From contig CAJFQL010000001.1 of the NCBI GenBank assembly GCA_904419035.1, forward strand, positions 186,001-250,000: 64,000 nt of DNA, written 5' to 3'. Below the pieces are notes generated by a model. It was not told the origin of the DNA. It was given only the letters and a program-made list of their open reading frames with translations, and ran no database searches. The stretch is from Heritagella caecorum (GTDB taxonomy: Bacteria; Bacillota; Clostridia; Oscillospirales; Acutalibacteraceae). Numbering within the stretch: position 1 is the first letter of the stretch; each line of letters opens with the position of its first letter. A program made the position numbers and the translations under genes. This document shows, piece after piece, positions 58,582 to 64,000 of the stretch.

Positions 58582-59763
58582 ATGCTCACCAGTTTAGCCC
58601 TGATTTTTCTATGCGGCTTGCTACTTGGCACCTTATTTTCCAAGCTCAAATTGCCGCCGCTTCTTGGTATGCTGTTGACCGGCATTGTGCTGGGGCCGTA
58701 TGCGCTTTCCTTACTGGACCCGTCGATTTTGTCGATTTCCGCCGATCTGCGGCAATTAGCCCTCATTATTATTCTGACCCGGGCCGGACTGAATTTGGAT
58801 CTTGCATCCCTAAAAAAAGTGGGACGCCCGGCGATCCTCATGTGTTTTGTGCCGGCCTGCTTTGAAATTGGGGGCATGCTATTGCTGGCCCCACCGCTTC
58901 TCCATATCTCTCTATTAGAAGCCGCCATTATGGGTACGGTCATCGCTGCTGTATCCCCCGCTGTCATCGTTCCCAAAATGCTGCATTTGATGGAAACCGG
59001 GTACGGCACGAAACAGAGCATTCCTCAGCTCATTATGGCCGGCGCTTCGGTGGATGACGTGTTCGTCATTGTGCTATTTACTTCCTTTACCGGCCTGGCC
59101 CAGGGACAGCAGATTTCGGCCGTGAGCTTTCTTTCGATTCCTGTTTCCATATTGCTGGGACTGCTGGTAGGGGCCGTCATCGGTGTACTGCTCGCCCAAC
59201 TGTTTGCCCGGTTTCATATGCGGGATTCTGTGAAAGTTCTGCTCATTTTAAGCCTTTCCTTTTTATTGGTAGCACTGGAAAATACCGTGAAAAGCACCGT
59301 ACCGTTTTCGGGTCTATTAGCGGTCATGAGCCTGAATATTGCCGTACAGCGTAAACGCACCGAAGTTGCCGTCCGGCTCTCCGCCAAATTTTCTAAACTG
59401 TGGGTAGCAGCGGAATTAATTTTATTCGTGCTGGTCGGGGCCACCGTGGACCTCTCCTATGTCACCACGGCTGGATTAGCTGCCGTGGCTGTCATTTTGG
59501 GCGTACTGCTGTTCCGTATGCTTGGGGTATGCGTGTGTTTACTAAAAACGACGTTGCAAAAGAAAGAACGGCTTTTCTGTATGCTGGCGTATTTACCCAA
59601 AGCCACCGTACAGGCCGCCATCGGTTCCCTGCCCCTGAGCATGGGCCTTTCTTGCGGGAACATCGTGCTGACGGTAGCGGTTCTGTCGATTCTCATCACG
59701 GCCCCGCTGGGCGCGTTTTTGATTGACCTTACCTATAAAAAGCTGCTGAAAAAAGCAACCTAA
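58582..59763 (+). CDS. Cation:proton antiporter under fluoride riboswitch control
   Basis: A 393-residue membrane protein of about 12 helices. LPPLLGMLLTGIVLGPYAL, ILTRAGLNLDLASLKKVGRP and SVDDVFVIVLFTSF (with an acidic pair in the fifth or sixth helix) fit the CPA-type Na+/H+ or K+/H+ antiporters. The ATG at 58582 follows AAAGGA; the frame is open from 58510, but that would lie in the riboswitch terminator. Control by a fluoride riboswitch suggests a role in fluoride tolerance, for instance ion balance during fluoride export. No crcB/fluC or CLC-F gene is seen nearby. Confidence 0.88.
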   Translation: MLTSLALIFLCGLLLGTLFSKLKLPPLLGMLLTGIVLGPYALSLLDPSILSISADLRQLALIIILTRAGLNLDLASLKKVGRPAILMCFVPACFEIGGMLLLAPPLLHISLLEAAIMGTVIAAVSPAVIVPKMLHLMETGYGTKQSIPQLIMAGASVDDVFVIVLFTSFTGLAQGQQISAVSFLSIPVSILLGLLVGAVIGVLLAQLFARFHMRDSVKVLLILSLSFLLVALENTVKSTVPFSGLLAVMSLNIAVQRKRTEVAVRLSAKFSKLWVAAELILFVLVGATVDLSYVTTAGLAAVAVILGVLLFRMLGVCVCLLKTTLQKKERLFCMLAYLPKATVQAAIGSLPLSMGLSCGNIVLTVAVLSILITAPLGAFLIDLTYKKLLKKAT

Positions 59764-59770
59764 AGCAAAA

Positions 59771-59820
59771 GAACAAGGGCCCTTCCTCCCCAAATGGAGA
59801 AAAGGGCCCTTGTTTTGTTT
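59771..59820. terminator. Bidirectional terminator between the antiporter and alcohol dehydrogenase genes
   Basis: AACAAGGGCCCTT / AAGGGCCCTTGTT, 13-bp arms, with T and A runs on the two sides. Confidence 0.87.
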
Positions 59821-59821
59821 T

Positions 59822-60856
59822 TTACGGTTTTAACGCGACTTTGATCACGCCGTCGCGGCGTTCTTCAAATAGAGCGTACGCCTGTTCCACCTGCTGGAGG
59901 GGGAACGTATGGGTAATCAGAGGCGTTGTATCCAGTTGCCCCTGCGCAATCAGGCTCAAAATTTCTTCACAGTCGCACCCATCCACCCCGCCGGTTTTAA
60001 AGGTCAGGTTTTTACCGTACATATCCGGCAGAGGCAGCACTTGCGGTTCCTCATACAGCGCCACAATTGTCACCACCGCATTGGGCCGCGCACAAGTCCA
60101 CGCCAGACGGAACGTATCGTTCCCCCCGGCTACTTCCAGCACCACATCGGCCCCGCCGTGGTCGCTGTGGTTTTGTACAAACGCTTCCACTTCTTCGGGG
60201 GCCACCACGAGCACATCGGGATAGTGTTCCCGCACAAACTGCCGGCGCTGTGGGTCCTTTTCACACACGATTATCCGTTTTGGGTGTTGCAGCTGTACGC
60301 ACAATAACGTACAAATGCCCGTGGGGCCGGCCCCCAGGATGAGAACCGTATCCTCCCGCTGGATCTCGGAAATCCGGGCAGCCCAAAAACCGGTGGCCAG
60401 AATATCCCCCACAAACAGCGCCTGTTCATCCGAAACCGTATCGGGTATGACGGTGAGCCCCTGGTCGGCAAACGGCACCCGCACAAAGGGGGCCTGCCCG
60501 CCGTCGATCCGGCAACCCAGCGCCCATCCGCCATTCGGGTCGGTACAATTGTTCACAAACCCATGGCGGCAGAAAAAGCAGGAACCACAGAACGTTTCCA
60601 CGTTCACGGCCACCCGGTCGCCGGGGCGTACTGTGGCCACTTGGGAGCCGCAGGCTTCCACCACCCCCACCATTTCATGCCCCACGGTGATCCCGGGCAC
60701 AGCTTTCGGCACCGAGCCGTGCTTAATATGCAGATCGCTGGTGCAGATACTGGACAAAGTCACCCGCACAATGGCATCCTTCGGATGCAAAAGGACGGGT
60801 TTCGGCTTTTCCAAAAGGGCGAACGTGCCCGGTTTTACATACGTATAGGCAAGCAC
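59822..60856 (-). CDS. Zinc-dependent medium-chain alcohol dehydrogenase
   Basis: A 344-residue MDR dehydrogenase. The catalytic zinc site has SSICTSDLHIKHG and PGITVGHEMVGVVEACG. The structural zinc loop has CGSCFFCRHGFVNNC with all four Cys, and the NAD(P) fold has VLILGAGPTGICTLL near residue 170. The substrate (alcohol, sugar alcohol or threonine-type) cannot be told. It is followed convergently by the antiporter. It lies 14 nt downstream of the thiol peroxidase gene, so these may share an operon. Confidence 0.92.
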   Translation of the reverse strand: MLAYTYVKPGTFALLEKPKPVLLHPKDAIVRVTLSSICTSDLHIKHGSVPKAVPGITVGHEMVGVVEACGSQVATVRPGDRVAVNVETFCGSCFFCRHGFVNNCTDPNGGWALGCRIDGGQAPFVRVPFADQGLTVIPDTVSDEQALFVGDILATGFWAARISEIQREDTVLILGAGPTGICTLLCVQLQHPKRIIVCEKDPQRRQFVREHYPDVLVVAPEEVEAFVQNHSDHGGADVVLEVAGGNDTFRLAWTCARPNAVVTIVALYEEPQVLPLPDMYGKNLTFKTGGVDGCDCEEILSLIAQGQLDTTPLITHTFPLQQVEQAYALFEERRDGVIKVALKP

Positions 60857-60870
60857 CGCGATAGCCCCCT

Positions 60871-61329
60871 TTATTCCGACAGCAGTCCCATCACCTGACA
60901 GGCATTGGTGTCGGGCTTTACTTTCTTCATCACAGACTGCACCACACCCTCTTCATCAATGAGGAACGTAGTACGTACAGTCCCCATGCTGACTTTGCCG
61001 TACAATTTCTTTTCCTGCCACACGCCGTATGCTTCCAGCACCTGGTGGTCCGGATCGGACAGGATACGGAACGGCAGTTCATATTTGGCGGCAAATTTCT
61101 GGTGGGACGATACGCTATCCTTGCTGATGCCCAGCACGACAGCGCCCTTTTGGCTCAAAGCTTCGTTTTCCGCGGCAAAAGCCTGGGCCTGGCGGGTACA
61201 GCCGGGGGTATTATCCCGGGGATAAAAATACAGCACTACCTTCTGCCCGCGATAGCTTTCCAGGGAAACCATCTCTCCATTTTGATCGGGCAAGGTAAAC
61301 AACGGAGCTTTTTGACCAACTTCTACCAT
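60871..61329 (-). CDS. bcp: Thioredoxin-dependent thiol peroxidase (Bcp/PrxQ)
   Basis: A 152-residue peroxiredoxin reducing hydroperoxides. APLFTLPDQNGEMVSLESYR and VLYFYPRDNTPGCTRQAQAF give the peroxidatic Cys near residue 45. The resolving Cys found five residues later in many Bcp proteins is Gln here, so it probably works as a 1-Cys type or uses another Cys. The ATG at 61329 is preferred over 61341, which abuts the SD. It follows the deformylase gene. Confidence 0.92.
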   Translation of the reverse strand: MVEVGQKAPLFTLPDQNGEMVSLESYRGQKVVLYFYPRDNTPGCTRQAQAFAAENEALSQKGAVVLGISKDSVSSHQKFAAKYELPFRILSDPDHQVLEAYGVWQEKKLYGKVSMGTVRTTFLIDEEGVVQSVMKKVKPDTNACQVMGLLSE

Positions 61330-61364
61330 AGTGTGACACATCCTTTCCTTTACATACAGCGGGG

Positions 61365-61778
61365 TTAAATCAACACCCCATTACAATGGTCGATTTCGTG
61401 CTGAACAATTTGGGCGGTCCAGCCGGTATACGTCTTTATGCGGGTTTGGAACGCCTCATTTTGAAATTGCACCCGGATTTTTTCGTACCGCTTTGTAGGG
61501 CGCGGCCCATTGAGCAGCGATAAACACGATTCTTCCGTGTGGTATGGGCCGGTACCCTGCAGGATTTTGGGATTATACAGCACCGTATACCGGCCGCCAT
61601 CATCGACCGCGATAATGGCCTTTTTCACGCCGATCATATTGGCCGCCATGCCCACACAGGTATCCTTATGGGCCTGCAAGGTATCGAGTAAATCCTGAGC
61701 TACCCGTTCATCGCCATGGGTAGCCGGTTCCGCTTTCTGCGCTAAAAAAATGGGATCATGAATCAGGGGACGGATCAT
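61365..61778 (-). CDS. def: Peptide deformylase
   Basis: A 137-residue metalloenzyme removing the formyl group from nascent proteins. Motif 1 is CVGMAANMIGV, with Asn-Met in place of the usual GIAAPQ ending. Motif 2 is EESCLSLL with the metal Cys, and motif 3 is IVQHEIDHCNGVLI with the HExxH metal site. This short divergent form is common in Clostridia. The ATG at 61778 follows GGAGG. It lies 14 nt after the Nudix gene. Confidence 0.9.
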   Translation of the reverse strand: MIRPLIHDPIFLAQKAEPATHGDERVAQDLLDTLQAHKDTCVGMAANMIGVKKAIIAVDDGGRYTVLYNPKILQGTGPYHTEESCLSLLNGPRPTKRYEKIRVQFQNEAFQTRIKTYTGWTAQIVQHEIDHCNGVLI

Positions 61779-61792
61779 GATGGTTTCCTCCT

Positions 61793-62221
61793 TTAAATAG
61801 CCCCGCGGCGCCGGGCTTCCCGTAACAAAACGGGCTGAATGTCGGGATACGTCCAGGCGCCGGGGCATTCTTTTGCACAGACGACTTCCGCCATTTCATA
61901 TTCTAACGTGTCCCGCCGCCCGGCTACCTCGGCCATATACAGCATGCCAAAAGTCTCTTCCCCGGTGCTGACCCGGTTTTTTCCCGTTACGGAATAGGCG
62001 CATAGAGGCGTGAGGGTATACGTAAAGGCGCCGGTTTCTTCTTCCAACTCCCGCCGGGCACACGCTTCGATCCGTTCGCCCGGTTCCCGGTGGCCACCGG
62101 GTATTTCATACGTATTCCGGTCTTTGTGACGGCAAAAGAATAAATCCGGCCCACTGTGGGCTATGATCACCGCAAAGCGCAGTTTTTCATCTGCTGCTGT
62201 TTCGTAAAAACGCACCTGCAT
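61793..62221 (-). CDS. Nudix hydrolase
   Basis: A 142-residue pyrophosphohydrolase with an intact Nudix box, GGHREPGERIEACARRELEE followed by ETGA (GX5EX7REUXEEXGU). The substrate is unknown. The ATG at 62221 follows GAGGGG; the frame runs open to 62350 through the promoter of the divergent gene. It is the first gene of a Nudix-def-bcp-adh run on the minus strand. Confidence 0.9.
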   Translation of the reverse strand: MQVRFYETAADEKLRFAVIIAHSGPDLFFCRHKDRNTYEIPGGHREPGERIEACARRELEEETGAFTYTLTPLCAYSVTGKNRVSTGEETFGMLYMAEVAGRRDTLEYEMAEVVCAKECPGAWTYPDIQPVLLREARRRGAI

Positions 62222-62285
62222 ACGACGTTTCCCCTCCCCGTTTTGTTCAGTATACCACACGGCAGAAAATCGCACAAGCGTTCCC

Positions 62286-62314
62286 TTGCCGGTAGGCCAT
62301 CGGTGTGCTATGAT
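62286..62314 (+). promoter_or_regulatory. Promoter of the SdpI-family gene
   Basis: TTGCCG (62286-62291), 17 nt, TATGAT (62309-62314). Confidence 0.7.
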
Positions 62315-62352
62315 GAAGGAAAGTAGAATCGTTTGGAAGGGAGAACACATGT

Positions 62353-62748
62353 ATGGGATTCTGGCTTTTTTTGCTGATCTGTTCCCTGCTCATCCCCATC
62401 GTGACGATCGTGGGAGGGTTTATGATGTGGAAACATCCCCCTAAAAAAATCAATGGAATTTATGGGTACCGCACCACCCGTTCCATGAAAAATCAGGATA
62501 CCTGGCAATTTGCCCACCTGACGTGCGGCAAACTGTGGTGGAAAACGGGATGGATCATGCTGCCGCTTTCGGTTATCGCTATGCTGCCTTGTTTGGCTAG
62601 TCCGCAAGACACCATCGCACTGGTGAGCATTGTCCTTTGCCTAGTACAGTGCGGTGTGCTTATCGGCACCATTTGGCCGGTGGAATGGGCGCTAAAACAG
62701 CATTTTCATGAAGACGGCACCCGTAAAGACCCATCAAACCATGCGTAA
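62353..62748 (+). CDS. SdpI family membrane protein
   Basis: A 131-residue membrane protein with three hydrophobic segments (about residues 3-24, 66-82, 87-107). The SdpI-type stretch KINGIYGYRTTRSMKNQDTW with FAHLTCGKLWWKTGW identifies the family. SdpI gives immunity to the SdpC toxin in B. subtilis, but most homologues are of unknown role and no SdpC-like gene is present. GGAAGGGAG precedes the ATG. Confidence 0.88.
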   Translation: MGFWLFLLICSLLIPIVTIVGGFMMWKHPPKKINGIYGYRTTRSMKNQDTWQFAHLTCGKLWWKTGWIMLPLSVIAMLPCLASPQDTIALVSIVLCLVQCGVLIGTIWPVEWALKQHFHEDGTRKDPSNHA

Positions 62749-62785
62749 AAAAAGCCCGCTACCGAGGTTTTGGTAGCGGGCCTTT
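62749..62785. terminator. Bidirectional terminator between the SdpI-family and lipoprotein genes
   Basis: GCCCGCTACC / GGTAGCGGGC stem with A and T runs. Confidence 0.87.
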
Positions 62786-62809
62786 TGCTATGCGGCTTTT
62801 CCCGGCTTT

Positions 62810-63787
62810 TTATTCCGCCGGCTTGTAGGTTACTCGTTCATTGACCAGGTCATCGGCGCTCCAATCCTCTATATCATACGCGCGCATGACCATTTCAATG
62901 GATTCCACTTTATCAATACCGCTTTCTTCCAGGGTGGAATCCGACCAGCTGATCCCGCTGTACATGCAAGCGCCCGGGGCCAGGGATACCGAAAAGAACG
63001 GGTCGACCATATAGCCGTTAATGGAGTCTTCTTCCGTTGTAAACATGACTTCTTTATCCGTCTTGTTTTCCAGATAAAGCTTTACGGTATAACCCCAAAT
63101 TTCATCTTTTTCGGTTCCCAAAATCGTGATGGATACGGCATCATTGTCCACCACAACGGTGTCTGTGGGCTGCGCTTCCCGTTCATATTTAACGGCTTTA
63201 TCTTCCCCGTAAGGGTACACGTGGACTGTTTCTTCCGCTACCGGGTCTGCGCTCCAATCGTCGGAATCATATACCCGGAAAGCTAACTCAATATCGGTAA
63301 ACGCACCAATCTGGTACTCTTCAAAAACCGAATCCATAAACGAAATATCATCTTTCGCCTTTTTCCCCGGCGCCACTTCCGACGCCAGTACACCTGAGCA
63401 CTCCAGCCCATTGACCAGCGCATAATCCACGCTGAACATGTAGGTTTTGTCGCTCGATTTATTTTCCAGATCCACATCCAGGGAATACCCAAAAATATCA
63501 CTGTACGTCAGGCCCGTGATCACAATGGAACAGGCGTCATTATCCACGGCGGTAACCGGGTCAAAACTAACCGATCCTTCCTGCGCCGTACTGTCCGGTT
63601 TTTGTGTCAGATTCGATTCTTTTTCACTGTCCTCGGTAGTGCTTTCGGTCGTACTTTCGGTTTTCTGGCTGTTTTCGGAACTCGCTCCGGTCCCAGCATT
63701 ACTTTGGCTTTCCGTCCCGTCCCCGCTGCAGGCCGCTGTACTTAGCGCCATCAGGCAGCACAGGCAGAAAGCTATGATCTTTTTCAT
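62810..63787 (-). CDS. Lipoprotein with two similar domains, unknown function
   Basis: A 325-residue lipoprotein. The signal peptide ends in the lipobox LSTAAC (Cys at residue 20). A disordered T/S/E-rich linker runs to about residue 75. Two homologous beta-rich units follow: VDNDACSIVITGLTYSDIFG near 82 and VDNDAVSITILGTEKDEIWG near 212, each then having a DVDLENKS/KLYLENKT strand and a DWSAD motif. The repeat indicates internal duplication. GGAGGGG precedes the ATG. The protein is expected on the outer face of the membrane, processed by Lgt. Confidence 0.87.
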   Translation of the reverse strand: MKKIIAFCLCCLMALSTAACSGDGTESQSNAGTGASSENSQKTESTTESTTEDSEKESNLTQKPDSTAQEGSVSFDPVTAVDNDACSIVITGLTYSDIFGYSLDVDLENKSSDKTYMFSVDYALVNGLECSGVLASEVAPGKKAKDDISFMDSVFEEYQIGAFTDIELAFRVYDSDDWSADPVAEETVHVYPYGEDKAVKYEREAQPTDTVVVDNDAVSITILGTEKDEIWGYTVKLYLENKTDKEVMFTTEEDSINGYMVDPFFSVSLAPGACMYSGISWSDSTLEESGIDKVESIEMVMRAYDIEDWSADDLVNERVTYKPAE

Positions 63788-63835
63788 TCTTTACCCCTCC
63801 AAAATGGATTTGTAGAATTGAGCCGCATTTTGATT

Positions 63836-63844
63836 ATTATATCA
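63836..63844 (-). promoter_or_regulatory. Extended -10 promoter of the lipoprotein gene
   Basis: TGATATAAT on the minus strand (63844-63836), about 50 nt upstream of the start, without a clear -35. Confidence 0.6.
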
Positions 63845-63899
63845 TAGAAGAGCCCTAAAATCTAGAACATTTTGTCTGATTTCATCGGTATTACGCATA

Positions 63900-63935
63900 A
63901 AAAACGCTGCTGGATAAAACCAGCAGCATTTTTTA
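63900..63935 (-). terminator. Terminator after the gene at the right edge
   Basis: GCTGCTGG / CCAGCAGC stem (63906-63927) with A and T runs. It lies just past the stop of the partial gene. Confidence 0.8.
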
Positions 63936-63936
63936 T

Positions 63937-64000
63937 TTATCTTACATTTGTTTCTTTTTCGATGCTCATGGTTGCCATTTCGTCCCGGGGGATCCCGTTT
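63937..64000 (-). CDS. 3' end of an unidentified gene
   Basis: Twenty codons ending in TAA at 63937 (NGIPRDEMATMSIEKETNVR) are open to the window edge and are followed directly by a terminator. That supports a real gene end, but too little is visible to name it. Confidence 0.45.
   Translation of the reverse strand, partial: NGIPRDEMATMSIEKETNVR

Noticed and set aside
62353..62748. Sdp toxin-immunity locus
   Set aside because: Only the SdpI-like protein is present; there is no SdpA, SdpB or SdpC nearby and SdpI homologues are often unrelated to the toxin.
1..64000. CRISPR arrays, insertion sequences, rRNA genes
   Set aside because: No regularly spaced repeats, transposase genes with terminal repeats, or rRNA signatures were seen.

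Overview
The window comes from a spore-forming Clostridia, most likely of the Oscillospiraceae/Ruminococcaceae type. The evidence is an alpha/beta-type small acid-soluble spore protein, the dipicolinate synthase genes dpaA/dpaB, a PdaA-type cortex deacetylase, a SigH-like sigma factor, a tyrosine T-box leader, and the Clostridia/Bacilli order ymfF-ymfH-lgt-folD-dxs-tlyA-nadK-argR-recN. G+C looks to be in the low fifties (an estimate, not a count). Most genes are on the minus strand in tightly overlapping operons. No genus is claimed.

Layout. 1-5.8 kb (minus): two FAD-dependent oxidoreductases, a small membrane exporter-like protein, pdaA, metY and a zinc-ribbon membrane protein. 5.9-9.9 kb: the dpaA-dpaB operon, in which dpaA is split in two by a 2,551-bp element bounded by a 13-bp direct repeat. 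The element encodes a large serine recombinase, a viroplasmin-domain RNase HI and an unknown 201-aa protein. Joining the two repeats restores a 273-codon dpaA in frame, so this looks like a very small skin-type element excised during sporulation. 10-20.9 kb: murC, a Gfo/Idh/MocA oxidoreductase, a heterodimeric ABC exporter, a SASP gene, a YfhO-type membrane protein and tyrS with its T-box. 21.3-31.6 kb (minus): the long recN...ymfF operon. 31.9-36.7 kb: two identical tRNA-Ala(GGC) genes flanking an A+T-richer cassette (nitroreductase, NhaC antiporter, HxlR regulator, a degenerate NTP pyrophosphohydrolase-like protein, a DUF2798-type membrane protein). 36.8-44.6 kb: CNNM transporter, rqcH, Nif3-like protein, trmK, small zinc and cysteine proteins, a tRNA-like relic, a SigH-like sigma factor and comM. 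44.6-52.5 kb: DNA alkylation repair, a LytTR two-component pair, GyrI-like and MmcQ/DUF3795 proteins, and WYL and ROK regulators with sugar-related genes. 52.7-58.3 kb (minus): a Bce-type antibiotic-sensing operon (response regulator, kinase, ATPase, permease) running into a small membrane protein and a GT51 glycosyltransferase; the ATPase gene is frameshifted by a 14-bp tandem duplication. 58.4-64 kb: a fluoride riboswitch in front of a cation:proton antiporter, then an alcohol dehydrogenase, thiol peroxidase, peptide deformylase, Nudix hydrolase, SdpI-family protein and a two-domain lipoprotein.

How the parts fit. The sporulation genes share one theme: cortex (pdaA), core DPA (dpaAB) and core DNA protection (SASP). 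A sigma-K-like promoter in front of dpaA would transcribe both the truncated dpaA and the recombinase directly behind it, so the mother-cell programme could trigger the excision that rebuilds dpaA. The Bce module and the GT51 enzyme both act around the lipid II cycle. I found no CRISPR array, insertion sequence, rRNA gene or prophage structural genes.
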